Source: Ariolimax columbianus
Lineage: Eukaryota > Mollusca > Gastropoda > Stylommatophora > Arionidae
DNA length: 64,000 nucleotides
Direction: 5' to 3'
NCBI GenBank assembly: GCA_036924085.1
Contig: JAVGWX010000009.1
Coordinates: 63,712,512 to 63,776,511, forward strand
Made by a program: the position numbers and the translations under genes. Of the stretch, positions 1 through 11,289 are shown in pieces (the stretch's first letter is position 1; the number at the start of each line of letters is the position of its first letter). The notes under the pieces are model-generated. The model was not told the DNA's origin. It saw nothing but the letters and a program-made list of their open reading frames with translations, and did no database searches.

Positions 1-540
1 CAACAGCATCAAAAACAACAACAGAAAGGACAACAATAACAACAACAGCAAAAACAACAACAGAAAGGACAACAATAACAACAGCATCAAAAACAACAAC
101 AGAAAGGACAACAATAACAACAACAGCAAAAACAACAACAGAAAGGACAACAATAACAACAACAGCAAAGACAACAACAGAAAGGACAACAATAACAACA
201 ACAGCAAAAACAACAACAGAAAGGACAACAATAACAACAGCATCAAAAACAACAACAGAAAGGACAACAATAACAACAACAGCAAAAACAACAACAGAAA
301 GGACAACAATAACAACAACAGCAAAAACAACAACAGAAAGGACAACAATAACAACAACAGCAAAAACAACAACAGAAAGGACAATGTTAACAACAACAGC
401 AAAGACAACAACAGAAAGGACAACAATAACAACAACAGCAAAAACAACAACAGAAAGGACAATAACAACAACAACAGCAAAAACAACAACCGAAAGGACA
501 ACAATAACAACAACAGCAAAGACAACAGAAACAAAATCCA
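1..540. repeat. 39-bp AAC-rich minisatellite
   Basis: The array repeats a unit of about 39 bp built from CAACAACAG, AAAGGACAACAATAAC and CAACAACAGCAAAAA blocks. Some units are shorter, where CATCAAAAA replaces part of the unit. There are about 14 units and the array starts before the window. It gives way to a GAA-rich stretch at 541-605. No coding function is seen. Confidence 0.9.
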
Positions 541-719
541 CAGCAGCAACAACTAGATAAAGAAGCAGAAGAAGAAGAAAAAAATGAATGAGAAGAAGAA
601 GAATAGATAAATGTGTTCTTCCTTAATCATTAAATAAGTTCACTTCTTTCTACGCGTGCAACAGTGATTAATGTGAGCAAGCAAAACGTTGCCAGCTCGT
701 CTTAAGGCCAGCTCGTCTT

Positions 720-1090
720 AATTCCTAGTACACAGTCGACCTGTACGTCTACAGGATCAGATGTTCCTGTGCGGATCCCAGCTCTAGTATGAACTGGGTG
801 TAGCCGGGAGAAGGATTTCCTGCTTAGCGGGCTAGGCTCGAGCAGCTTATTACTCCGCTGCGTTGAGTCAAGTGCCGAGGAAAGCGGTTTATCGATGTGC
901 GAGTTCATCTTAATACACTCAAAAACTAGAGAAAAGTAGACCCGCAGCCTGTTAGGTGTCGTCGATGCTGCTCTTAATAAACCACCTAACCATGGCCGGT
1001 GTTATGTCATGCCCCGCAGTCGCCTCTTACGAGTTGCTCTCTGTGGGGCAGTGGGGCTATTCTTGTTCTTGTCCTACACAAAGAGCATGG
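720..1090 (-). mobile_element. SINE-D copy
   Basis: This 370-bp segment matches the other SINE-D copies at 18121-18473, 23480-23865 and 42005-42650 over most of its length. Landmarks are GTCGACCTGTAC near one end, TAGCCGGGAGAAGGATTTCC, CAGCCTGTTAGG and a final TCCTACACAAAG. The strand is assigned from the ACTAAG-rich tail seen in other copies, which would lie near 720. Reading frames across it are shadows, not genes. Confidence 0.75.
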
Positions 1091-1269
1091 CGTGCCACTC
1101 ATCCTGCCGTGAAACTAGGGACTAATGTTGAGGAATATGCACACAAAAGTGAAAGTGTTGTTCTAAACAAGAATAGTCAAAGACGACGGCTGGTGCGTTT
1201 TGTTTTTGGTGTAATTTGGCAGTTTTGTCCAGTCCTAGATAATGGCCGGGATTGGTTGGATCACAAGAA

Positions 1270-1830
1270 CTAAACTACCCACAAAATACATGAAACAAAC
1301 TACCCACAAAATCATATGAAAAAAAATACCCACAAAATCACATGAAACAAACTACCCACAAAATCATATGAAACAAACTACCCACAAAATCATATGAAAC
1401 AAACTACCCACAAAATCACATGAAACAAACTACCCACAAAATCATATGAAACAAACTACCCACAAAATCATTTGAAACAAACTACCCACAAAATCACATG
1501 AAACAAACTACTCACAAAATCATATGAAACAAACTACCCTACAAAATCACATGATACAAGATACCCACAAAATCACATGAAAAAAACTAACCACAAAATC
1601 ACATGAAACAAACTACCCTACAAAATCACATGAAACAAACTATTCACAAAATCACATGAAACAAACTATTCACAAAATCACATGAAACAACCTACCCACA
1701 AAATTACATGAAACAAACTATTCACATAATCACATGAAACAAACTAACCACAAAATTACATTAAAAAAACTACACACAATATTACATGAAACAAACTCCC
1801 TACAAAATTGCATGACACAAACTACACACA
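1270..1830. repeat. 26-bp minisatellite
   Basis: About 21 tandem units of roughly 26 bp resemble AAACTACCCACAAAATCATATGAAAC. The centre is well conserved and the 3' units diverge, so the array is older towards 1830. No gene is supported inside it. Confidence 0.92.
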
Positions 1831-2205
1831 TGCGTACTACTAAAGATTGACTATTAGCTTTAGGCGGTATGGCATTAGGTACTGTTTTGACTGACTTAAC
1901 ACAAGGATTATAGTATTTCAGAAGATCATCATATTTAGGACTTTCCAAGTATGTCGAAAATACCGACTTAAGTGGGTTGTACATGTGTCTAGCAACCTCA
2001 TCATATCATAAACAATTCATATTGACACAGTCTCTCCTAATACTAAGACACAGGTTATCTTGTCACGCGGGCAGGTGTAACTGTGACACAACGCTTCAAT
2101 TGAAGGCGATTAAAATCATATTAGTGAGTACATACAAATATTTACGAAACAAAATACAAACGGTCGTTACAGAATAGAAAGATAACAAATTACTAGATAC
2201 TTGCT
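1831..2205. other. Stretch without a recognised gene
   Basis: A minus-strand open stretch of 84 codons (1730-1984) overlaps the end of the minisatellite and then AT-rich DNA. It matches no family I can recognise. I see no RNA gene or clear repeat here. Confidence 0.4.
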
Positions 2206-2685
2206 TATTTCCGTGTCCTAGGCACTTCGTCACACTTCATTCTTCCAGTATTCTGCCACATGGATTACTCTGTTACTGGCACTCATCAGGTCATCCATTC
2301 TACAACTCTCCGGGAGGTTTGGGCAGATCATCAGATGGTCCTGGTCTTGTGTTACTCCACATTTGCATGTTTTATCATTCCTGTATCCCCATCTTGTCAG
2401 GTCTTTCCTGCATTGTGATACACCAGTTTGAAGTCTATTAAGTGACTTCCATGTTGCGTAGGGCAGGAGATGTCCAGGCGCAGGTTACTCTCGTAACTCG
2501 ATCAAGGGGACCTGTGTTAGCTGTTTCCAACTTTCGATACGCCGTTTTCCAGGACTAGTATGTAGGGACTGGGTTAACTGTAAGAAACTTCGTCTTAAAT
2601 TTAGTCTTGCGCGTTGCACCTGATGTCCGAACATAGAGTGCCTTGGATCATTTACCTGTTTTTCTTTTTCTATCTCTAACACGAC
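2205..2685 (-). pseudogene. Non-LTR reverse transcriptase C-terminus, remnant
   Basis: Translated on the minus strand, 2485-2682 reads NDPRHSMFGHQVQRARLNL and then RRSFLQLTQSL. After a frame change, about 2490 down to 2215 reads WKSLNRLQTGVSQCRKDL, then RWGYRNDKTCKCGVTQDQ, HLMICPNLPESC and a final VAEYWKNEV. A conserved W-SLNRLRTG-RC segment followed by CxCG and H-x3-CP is the usual C-terminal end of many invertebrate LINE polyproteins, downstream of the RT domain. Only this tail is left, so it is a 5'-truncated, frameshifted relic. It is not clearly one of the other LINE families in this window. Confidence 0.75.
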
Positions 2686-2689
2686 AGTT

Positions 2690-3630
2690 CTTCGTATCTC
2701 TGGCGGGGCTATGCCTATTATGGGGTAAATTTTTCAGTTGGTGTAGGTTTTAGGCATCCAGTAACTATTACCAGATAAGTATAGTGAATTATTTTTAAAC
2801 AAGTTCACATTTGTGTGTACGGTGGAATGATACCATTAAGTGGCAGATGCATAACAGAAATAAAGATCAGGGCAAGATCATGGCGACTTTCAAGAGAAGA
2901 ACAAAACAGACACAAAGACTAGTGAGTAAGTATGTGACAATGGATCGGGTAGACAAACAGTGGGGTAGCATTTGGGCCCTCAATTTCGAAATGACATCGA
3001 AGTTATCATACCGTCTTAGAAAGGTTTGAGATCGCTGCTGAAGGGGGTGGTCATTATTCAGTCTGTTGTGTAATTACCATTATAAATTTGACGAGAACTA
3101 ATAACACATCAAGAAAGGAAAAAGGATGGAGGTTCCTTTCGTGAGAAAGCAACCTCATCAGCCACCATTTCGTGCTCACAACACAAGACGATTTGGCTAC
3201 AACGCACGAGGCAGATCGTTTGACGAGTGGATAGATGTCCTATGAGAAGTCGCACAACAACACTTGCTCACAACAACCCTCAGCACACTTTGCACAATAA
3301 AACACAATCCTTAAAAGCACAGGTGAAGGCAAAAATAAGTACAAGTAAACAAATATGCGTGGTTTGGCTACTCGCAATTAACTTGTTTCTGTCGGCTGTT
3401 TGCCTTCGAGCTCTTTTGTAACTGATCTATTTCATTGTTTTTCTAAATGTTTTTCCCATTTCTGCTTCTGCCCATCCGTATTGCTAATCAAATTTCTTTT
3501 TATCATCTTTATTAAAACGATTTACTTACTTATATTTTGTTATTCTTTTCTCTATGCTGTTTGTACAGGTCTTTCATATTTCCTTGTGCTGCAGTTTCCA
3601 GATTCTTTTCAGCTAAAACACAACTGCAAG
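2690..3630. other. Stretch without a recognised gene
   Basis: Unique-looking AT-rich DNA. Short open stretches on both strands (for example 2811-3029 and 3400-3684 plus) have no recognisable motif, and no SINE, tRNA-like head or tandem array is evident. Confidence 0.4.
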
Positions 3631-3634
3631 AACA

Positions 3635-3915
3635 ACGGTCATTCTAACAGACATACGACCGGATTCAAGCCCCAAACAAGATAGACTCCAACACGAAATA
3701 AAACGTAATATCGGTTGTGTCCAAAAAAAAAACGTATCTAGTCCTACAGTGGATTCTGGCATAATGTGGGATCCTTGGAAACGAGAAGGCAGATGAGCTC
3801 GTAAAACCCGAAAGTGGTAAAGCCACTGACCCAGATTGTGTTTCAGTAGAAGCATTCAAAGCAGACTTTGAAATTATAAAACGGGTTATTATACAAACTA
3901 ATAGGTAAGATTTAA
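3635..3915 (+). pseudogene. RNase H domain remnant of a non-LTR element
   Basis: The plus-strand translation from about 3738 reads VLQWILA, a stop, then CGILGNEKADELVKPES and VSVEAFKADFEIIKR. This matches the last motif of LINE RNase H domains (QWIPxHCGIxGNEKADxLAK). Just upstream, TTVILTDIRPDSS resembles the D-containing motif (VxLTDxxSALQ). One internal stop and an A-rich interruption near 3722-3732 show it is dead. The RT and endonuclease parts are absent. Confidence 0.7.
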
Positions 3916-4079
3916 GAGACATAAGAAATATAAGCAGCCTGAAAGGAATGGTGTGTAGTCAAGTTGCCAAAGAAGAGAGATCTGTAACAATCTATAAATT
4001 ATATAAGAATAATGTTATTATCTATTCCTATGAAAATATTGAACATGATCATACTAGAGAGGTTAAAAGAGGACATAGG

Positions 4080-4192
4080 GATTAAGAGGCTGAGCAGTGC
4101 ATGGACTGTAGTTGTCAGCGACCCAAAGTTAAGTGCTAGCGTCTGGGTTAGTGACCCAAAGCTGGCAAAACCATTCTCCACCTCCACCTCCT
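4080..4192 (+). mobile_element. SINE-B partial copy (head only)
   Basis: ATTAAGAGGCTGAGCAGTGCAT through CCACCTCCACC matches the head of the SINE-B copies at 15767-16109 and 62477-62832. An internal segment (GTTAGTGACCCAAAG) is altered. The 3' part is missing. Confidence 0.6.
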
Positions 4193-4334
4193 TTGGAAGA
4201 CATATTTTTACAATATGTGGAGCCATTCATATAAACATGTTATTAGATTAAATGCTGAAGCTAAACAACATGCAAAATATATGACATAATACTAACAAGC
4301 AACTAAAACTGAAGATCCTGAGAACATGCGTATT

Positions 4335-4765
4335 CCCTGTTCCAATGTACGGGTGCGAAACATGGACTATGACACAAGCAGCAAAAAAGAAAATTGGAGC
4401 GTTAAAAACAAAATGTTACAGAAAAATCCTAAAAATTCCTTGGATAAAGAAAGTGACAAATAAAACCATCCTAGAAGACCTGAATGTTGAAGAAAACTGG
4501 CCTATAAACAATGTTTTGTTTCGGAAATTGTATTTTTTCGGCCACATCAAACGCCATGACGGACTGAAAAGAGCTATCCTGCAGAGCATGGTACCTGGAA
4601 GGCGAAGGAGGTATCGACAAAGTAGAAGGTGGATACAAGATATCAATTAAACTCTAAACATGAACATGGAGCAGGCGGGAAGATTGACTGCAGAACGAGA
4701 TTCATTTCAGCTGCCTGTGATGAGAGCTACTTTATACAAAGGACATGCTACAAGATCATGATGAT
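4335..4765 (+). pseudogene. LINE-E reverse transcriptase C-terminus
   Basis: An open stretch of 101 codons (4345-4650) starts MYGCETWTMTQAAKKKIGAL, continues CYRKILKIPWIKKVTNKTIL and includes LYFFGHIKRHDGLKRAIL. These are the thumb and connection signatures (YGCETWT, R-ILxIxW, FGHIxRHD) of LINE RTs. After the TAA the same frame continues MNMEQAGRLTAERDSFQLPV up to HATRS, the normal C-terminal end of such proteins. An ATGATGATG-type tail follows at 4757-4766. A second copy lies at 29680-30035 minus. It is strongly 5'-truncated and carries a premature stop. Confidence 0.8.
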
Positions 4766-4897
4766 GAATGAGAATAAATGCAACTAGAGACAATTAGATT
4801 ACTTTGGGAGATACACTACTCCATGATGTGAAAACATTCATTTATATTTTTAGCAATACTAAGTAGGAGGTACAGATAAAGATATCAAATTTAGAAT

Positions 4898-5258
4898 TTG
4901 GCTTGACTTGGCTTCGTTAATTCTCAATCTCCCCCTACCAAACACTGAAAGGGCTTAAGTAGCAGAATGTAGTCCAGAGAACGGAATGCGTTGTGTCGTA
5001 GTTTACAGCTTGACTGCGATATGTGCACCTTTCGGTCCAACACATCCGACTTCAGCAGGCATTTTTTGAGTACCGGGTTAGCATTCCCTCTTCGATCCCT
5101 TCTCCTTAGCCAGTCTGCTCTGTTGCAGCCTGTTATCCAGGACCACCGCGTGGAGGTGTAGACGGGTCTTGGCAGCTCTGGTTCGCAGGCCCTGGCGCTA
5201 GCAGTCACCTATGGGTCGCTGACCACTGCAGCTCATGCGCTGCTCAGCATCTTGATCC
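4898..5258 (-). mobile_element. SINE-B full copy with target-site duplication
   Basis: A 361-bp element bounded by the 12-bp direct repeat CAAATTTAGAAT at 4886-4897 and 5259-5270. On the minus strand it starts near GGGATCAAGATGCTGAGCAG and ends ...GAACGAAGCCAAGTCAAGCC, so the 3' tail is an AAGCC-like repeat. Related copies are at 15767, 35108, 38880 and 62477. The variable-length duplication and simple tail indicate retroposition. A pol III A/B box pair is not obvious, so its small-RNA origin is unknown. Confidence 0.8.
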
Positions 5259-5269
5259 CAAATTTAGAA

Positions 5270-6485
5270 TACGAAATAAAGGACTCTGAAAGATGTAGAA
5301 CAACAATAAGAACAGCGAAAAAGGTGGAGACTTTCATAAATGGTTGCCTGTGCAGAATAGAGTGATTGAAGTAGTATGATAAATCCGCAAATGTGGAACT
5401 GTTGGTGGTGGGATGGGGGGATCGGGGCATCTATCAGTAAAACATAGCGTTAGAAAAAAGCGCTAGTGTTAGATAGGACACATATTACTGCCACAACATT
5501 AAAAACAGTCGCAGCTCTGGAATTCCCAAGGAAAGAGAAGTAGAGACAGACTAAAACAAACATAAAGAAGGGAGCTCAAGACAAACATAAATGATATAGT
5601 GAAGACGCAGACAGAGCTGGAACGGATGATCTAGCACAACAGTACTTGGCGCGTATTTCTTGAAGGTCTGTGCTCCACAGTGACTTGTTATGTTTTAATG
5701 ATTGATAAAGAAGTAAACAAGGTATGTAATGTGTTTCTACTACTACTACTACTACAACTACTACTTCTACTACTGTCACGCACACATTGTTGGCCTGGAA
5801 ATCTAGTACGCATGCCTGACAACAGATGGACACGTTGAATACCGTTTTAGTGCCCCTATGCCTGCACACATCCACGGACTGCCAACCTAAGCGGTGGCGA
5901 TATGGACTGACCGAAGACCTAGGCCCTCATTGGTAAACAAATGCAAACAATCAAACGCAAACATAGTGTTGTTGGATTCCTCGGATACGAGGCACACTTG
6001 CTGGACTGACGCCGAGGGTAATGTGATAATGTGAATTTTGTTTCTTCTGTCGATAGCTTTGTTGCCCGTCAACTTTTCTTTATGATTTATATTTCTCTAT
6101 GTTCTTTATTCGCGGGACTTGTATTTCGTACTTCTGATTGAAGAATCATGATTTGTGGGCTGATGGCCTCGCGGACAGTTCTCTTTATATTGTTTTGGTT
6201 ATATTACGTTACATTACGTGTAATGCTCATGATTTTCATCGCCAATTTATCAATGCATATCTTCCTTTGTTAGTTTGGTATTTGTGTTTTATTTTGGTGA
6301 TACCCACGCTCCTCAACCACAGGTCCAGACATTCTCGTTATATCAGAGAACGTCACCATATTAATGATGTTGAAGCTGCCTGAGATTAGTCCGGAGACGG
6401 TCTGAAACATAATGATGCTGCTGTTGTTGATGTTGTTGTTGTACTTGCTATTCGAAGCTAATCGAAGCTAAGCTGAGTTGAGTTA
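5270..6485. other. Stretch without a recognised gene
   Basis: Contains a short (CTA)n tract at 5738-5778 and several short open stretches without motifs (for example 5887-6072 minus and 6138-6383 plus). Nothing identifiable was found. Confidence 0.4.
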
Positions 6486-6494
6486 ATTATTGAT

Positions 6495-7175
6495 GATGTT
6501 TCTTGGTAGTGGGTTTACAGTGGTTCTGCTCACATCCCTAGCTCTGCCTAAAATGGTCAATCTGAGTTCTTCTGAATGTAGTGGAATATGAGCTTCATCA
6601 ATAAGTTCAACACTATGGACATTACAGTGTGGATACCGCCCTCTTTGGTTGTGCCAAACTCTATGGCTCTGTCTGTTATCAGGAGCACGAACATCAGGTG
6701 ATGCTGTCTTGGTCAGTTTGTTTCAATTAATCCTGATTACTTGGTCAGTTTGTTTCAATTAATCCTGATTACTTGGTCAGTTTGTTTCAATTAATCCTGA
6801 TTACTTGGTCAGTTTGTTTCAATTAATCCTGATTACTTGGTCAGTTTGTTTCAATTAATCCTGATTACTTGGTCAGTTTGTTTCAATTAATCCTGATTAC
6901 TTGGTTAGTTTGTTTCAATTAATCCTGATTACTTGGTCAGTTTGTTTCAATTAATCCTGATTACTTGGTCAGTTTGTTTCAATTAATCCTGATTACTTGG
7001 TCAGTTTGTTTCAATTAATCCTGATTACTTGGTCAGTTTGTTTCAATTAATCCTGATTACTTGGTCAGTTTGTTTCAATTAATCCTGATTACTTGGTCAG
7101 TTTGTTTCAATTAATCCTGATTACTTGGTCAGTTTGTTTCAATTAATCCTGATTACTTGGTCAGTTTGTTTCAAT
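6495..7175 (+). mobile_element. Repeat C copy with 32-bp array
   Basis: The head (GGTTCTGCTCACATCCCTAGC near 6520) resembles the repeat C head CTCACATCCCGAGC seen at 53935 and 44205. At 6705-7175 about 14 nearly identical units of TTGGTCAGTTTGTTTCAATT plus AATCCTGATTAC (32 bp) follow. The unit lines up with the 3' part of other repeat C copies (TTGGTCAGTATATTTTGCCTGACCCTGACTAC), so the array has grown at the same place in the element. One unit has GGTTAG instead of GGTCAG. Confidence 0.7.
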
Positions 7176-7187
7176 TACAAGAAGAAC

Positions 7188-7345
7188 ATGGTGAATGAAT
7201 GAAGGCGAATGAGAAGAAGTAAAAGAAGAAGATGATTAAGACGAAGAACAAGAAGAACAAAACGAAGAACAAGTAGAACGATGTGAACGAATGGAGGCGA
7301 ATGAGAAGAAGAAAAGCAGAAGAAGAAGAAGAAAAAGAATGATCG
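7188..7345. repeat. GAA-rich tract
   Basis: Imperfect GAAGAA, GAACAA and GAATGA repeats with two related blocks (GAATGGAGGCGAATGAGAAG near 7287 and GAATGAAGGCGAATGAGAAG near 7197, about 90 bp apart). No gene. Confidence 0.7.
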
Positions 7346-7504
7346 AAACGTCGCTACACTTGAATTACTGTTATTTGGCACAACTCATTTCTTGTTGTTC
7401 ACGTTGGTTGATGTTACCTTTTGTTATGTTAGCGTTATTTGATGTTATGTTATGTTTTGGAGAACTGACGCCACTACACTTTCCTTATTTGTTGATTTGC
7501 TAGT

Positions 7505-7620
7505 TCAGTATTGTTGTTATTTGTTGTGGCCGATGAAGGCCTATTGATCGTAACGTAGGTTTTGTTTGTAACTGACCATACCCATTTTTCAATTTTGATT
7601 AATGAACATTTTAAAAAAAA
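7505..7620 (+). repeat. Short dispersed repeat, copy 1
   Basis: GTTGTTATTTGTTG, GGCCTATTGATCGTAACGTA and CTGACCATACCCATTTTT recur at 56063-56235 with nearly the same spacing, although the second copy has about 20 extra bases. A weaker match (GATGAAGACCTTGTTGATGTAACG) is at 8520. The element type is unknown; it may be the end of a larger transposon. Confidence 0.6.
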
Positions 7621-7951
7621 TTTCATTTATTTTTTCCCATTACACTTAAGGCAGTACAATCTGTCAATAAAATTGCGTAGAGTATGGATATTGTAATATC
7701 TCGCTGGTTCTAAAAGCTTTCGATTCCCCATACCCCCTCCCCCCCCCACCCCCACCACCCCTACCACTCTCCAAACCCAAACGCCCCTGCTAGCTCGACA
7801 TCTCCCCCCCCCCCCCCACAAATAATTTCAAATTCCTACTGTCTAGAAATTGACGATTCATCAGCGTATTACAAATTTTAAATCTATCCATGTAGTTGTC
7901 TATTTTCATTTATTTACTTGTGTGTGCGTCCATGTTAACTTTTCATTTTCA

Positions 7952-8048
7952 AGAATACAAAGACCAATACAGTCAAGAATACAAAGACCAATACAGTCAA
8001 GAATACAAAGACCAATACAGTCAAGAATACAAAGACCAATACAGCTTT
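7952..8048. repeat. Four 24-bp tandem units
   Basis: CAAGAATACAAAGACCAATA plus CAGT is repeated four times without change. It is open in several frames (QEYKDQYS in one), but no gene context supports translation. Confidence 0.85.
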
Positions 8049-8730
8049 TACAAATGCCCCCAAGGACATGACGCTGCAAGATAGAACTTCCTGGCAAGGA
8101 AACCCATATATTCTAAACACACGGAACTTATAAGCCAAAACGAGTTTTGTCACAGCAAGATAAAAAGGTAAGTACAACACAAATCTATGACATACACCAC
8201 ATATCAGATAATACTATTTATCAATAACTGTGTTCTCGTGCACCTTATTGACTTTTTCTAAATACATTTTAGATTCGACGGTATAATAGATCAATGGTCG
8301 ATGAAAATATAAACATGTATGACTCAGTTACCGCATTAGAACAAAAACAATGCAAAGCCTCCCATTACAAGGCCTTCGCCAGGGACACAGGCAAAAGAAA
8401 ACTAATGAATTACTTCAGAAACAATGAGAATGATCTTGATAGAGGACGTAACACGACTTAAGGCCGCCTCCAGTATATTCTCCTAGTTGTTTGTTAGTAG
8501 TTTTCGTCTGTTTTCTCTCTGATGAAGACCTTGTTGATGTAACGTGGGTTTAATTTTGAACTGACATTTGTAGTTAATGTGTTCCTTCTTGTGGCTTATT
8601 AGGCTGGGGGAAGAGCAACTAGGGGATGTCCTGCCTCCAGGCTTTTCCATGTTACCATTTAGCCTACCCAGAAGTGCAAGACGTGCAATCTGCCTATGGC
8701 TGTGCTAACAGCCGTTAAGCTGGCTTTGTG
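8049..8730. other. Stretch without a recognised gene
   Basis: Contains a 55-codon plus-strand open stretch at 8294-8461 beginning MVDENINMYDSVTALEQKQ, without a recognisable domain. A fragment of the dispersed repeat of 7505 lies near 8520. Nothing else is supported. Confidence 0.35.
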
Positions 8731-8734
8731 TGAG

Positions 8735-9085
8735 GTCTTAACTTAACTTAACGTCTTTATACTGGCTTAGAAGACTGCAGATTCTGTATACAACCAGTTT
8801 CATTTACATTTCCTTGCTCTAAAAGATATGCGCATACAATATATTCTTGAATGCACTAATTGCCCATGCCTTCAGTACTACCCGTGGCAATGCTTTCCAA
8901 GCATTCACCACTCTCTGGCAAACAAATATTTCCTAAAATCTAATCTGGACCTTCCTTTAGTTAATTAGTAGCTATGCCGTCTTCTTCCTGTAGGTGGTTG
9001 TATTTTGTAAGACTTGTTAAAGTCTAATTCATGCGTCGCATTGATTACCTTATAAACCTGTATTAAGTCACCACATTTTCACATC
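8735..9085 (-). mobile_element. CR1-like LINE 3' end
   Basis: On the minus strand, with frameshifts, the translation gives TGRRRHSY-LTKGRSRLDFRK, YLFARE, then VVNAWKALPRVV and SAFKNIL. This is the C-terminal signature of CR1/L2-clade RTs (TRGHSxKLxxxRxRLDLRKxFFxxRVVxxWNxLPxxVV). The DNA ends in CAGTATAAAGACG and a (TTAAG)n tail, shared by the copies at 11600, 32340, 35540 and 38440. Severely 5'-truncated and dead. Confidence 0.75.
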
Positions 9086-9089
9086 CAGG

Positions 9090-10670
9090 AAGTATGTCAA
9101 CATATAAACTATTAGCAGTGCTAACAATCGGTAGATTGTGTAACTCTGTTAATATTGGATTGTGTATCTCGCCGTATCAATATACTTACACGAAAAGGTG
9201 ACATCTTCTTTCGTTGGTCACCTGCTAGGCCGTTATTCTTGCCCAATTAATGTCTATATAGTGTTCGTATTTCACCGTCAATCCATCTTTTTCTTAGTCT
9301 ACTTCTTGCTCGAAACCTTTGATGTCTGTCGCAGTTTTGGAGATATTCGTTTCAATTGCTCAAACCGTTTAATCTTCTGTTTCTTAATAGACAATATGAA
9401 ATATTGTTCCCACTTTATGTCGCATTTTGTTGCTTTTCTCGTGTCTCTTTTATTAATCATAGCCAGTTATTCGTTGTGTTGATGTAAGTATCCCTTATAT
9501 CTTATTTAACATGTTTCAAGCAACAGCGCTGTGCTTGATTTAGGGGCAATGTCTGACATAAAAAAAGAGAGTTGCTATAAATAAACTATTAATCACGTTT
9601 CTGTTTATCTCCATTAAAATGATTAGCTGTTTTAATAATACACATAACTGATATGCTACTTGCTTTTTTCTAGTTATTCATTTAATTTCCGATGCATTTT
9701 ACCTCCGTTTTTGTTAATACCTGCACAAGTTGTGTGATGTTCGTCCATCACATGTGATGAATACCATTCTATTTGTTCAACCGAGTGGAAAGCCTTTTCT
9801 CTTGCTGTGTACGCTGAAATGGGTAACTTGCGCAGTGATTTGGATTTAATTGAGGAGCAGCTGCGCCTTTTGTCAGCCTCATTCTCTGGTCCAGAGCTAA
9901 CTTTGGCCAGTGGCAAGATATTATCGAGACGACTAGAGATATCACAGGATGCAGATTTTTCCTTAGGGTTTACTCCCAAAGCCTGTCCCGTAAACAGGTA
10001 TCCCTCAAAGCAGGAAGGGGGGGGGGGGGGGTGGGGGGGGGTGACATCTATTGTTGTGTGTCTTGTTATTCCAATAACCGCAAGAGGTCGTAGGGACATC
10101 ACTCAGCGTGTGAGTGATGTCTTGAACATCTATCCAGGGCCGTGTTCTAGTCCACTATAGTCGTGTTTAAATTAAGTCATACCAAAACTGACACTGTCTG
10201 CAGCTAGGGGGAAGGGCGCCAATCTAGAGAAGTTCTGCATTGTGCAATAGACTGTGAAAATACGAAACAAGTTTAAGCGTAGTGCTAATGCATATAACCG
10301 ATGTCCAGGCCAGGATAATGGGAGGGAAGAAAAAACAAAAAAACTAACGAATTAACCAGTCCAGATGGAAAACAAAAATGTATTTTCGTGAACACAAGTG
10401 TAAGTAGTCGACTAGTGTGAATTCTAGGCAAATCCGTTACCTGGCGGCATCTATAATGAACTAAACTATCAGAGCAATTCAGACCCGTAGCTGCTCTTTC
10501 AAGGAAAAGAAGAACAGAAGAAAAATAAGAATTTATTACGGAAGATTTATTTGTTCCATCTGACATAAATAAACATTACAAAAAGTTGCTTTTGACATTT
10601 GACCATAAGTAGAGCACATTGTTTATCATCATATTAGCCAAACAATAATATACAGACTATCTCTGCCTTC
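9090..10670. other. Stretch without a recognised gene
   Basis: Mostly AT-rich unique-looking DNA with a poly-G run at 10017-10041. A 117-codon plus open stretch (9807-10160) and a 142-codon minus open stretch (9674-10102) overlap each other and run through the poly-G. Neither has a motif I recognise, so I do not call them genes. Confidence 0.4.
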
Positions 10671-10671
10671 G

Positions 10672-11115
10672 ATGATTGGAGCATGTTTACCGCATGGAAG
10701 ATAAGATGCTGCTAAAAGATATCTTCTACGGACAGCTGGCCATTGGAGCTAAAATAATCGGTCGTCCTACATTGCGATTCAAAGACGTAAGCGAGACGAT
10801 ATAAGGCCATGCGACATCCCACTTGAACGCCGGGAAACAATTGCTCGGGATCGAGCCGTTTTGAGGCAGTCATTCGTTAGCCGTCGATGCTTGCAGGGGC
10901 CTTCTGGCTGCAGAGAGAAGAGAAAGACTGAAAAGATCATAGGACACTCGGCATATCAGCCTCCTGAACATGGTAGCACGATCTGCGACATGGATTGTCA
11001 CTCACGGATCGGGCTTTACAGTTATTGTAAACTATGTCGAAATGCTGGAGATCGAGCTGGACAAAACACTGAGTGCGCTATGCGCATGCTCTACTGATTT
11101 CTGGACATCAAGAAT
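10672..11115 (+). pseudogene. RT-ZF family C-terminus, remnant
   Basis: Reads LEHVYRMEDKMLLKDIFYGQ then LAIGAKIIGRPTLRFKDV, the conserved LGHVxRMxDxRLPKxxLYGEL-GxRxxGRPxLRFKDV segment after the RT thumb. After stops and frame changes, 10980-11050 reads STICDMDCHSRIGLYSYCKL followed by CRN, a degraded C-terminal zinc finger of the form CxxC...SRIGL-S...C. A GATGATGATGA tail ends the copy at 11113-11123. It is related to 14205-14810 and 51030-53030. 5'-truncated and dead. Confidence 0.75.
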
Positions 11116-11289
11116 GATGATGATGAGTCAATCGAAATACGCAAAAACTAACTAGAAAAAAAAGCAGTTTGCAAAAACTGCAGCAAAACAAATTTGTTTC
11201 ACTATCTCCAAACACCGTATGTCGTTAACGACATTAAAGAGTTTCCGGTGTTTCTGGGTCATATCTTTAAACTTTCTTTCGAATAACAA

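Noticed and set aside
3613..3922. Minus-strand proteins
   Set aside because: They are antisense shadows of an RNase H relic on the plus strand.
6705..7175. CRISPR array
   Set aside because: The 32-bp units are directly adjacent with no spacers, lie in a eukaryotic repeat and match repeat C sequence.
9674..10160. Protein-coding gene (142 codons minus or 117 codons plus)
   Set aside because: Mutually overlapping frames running through a poly-G run, without a recognised domain.
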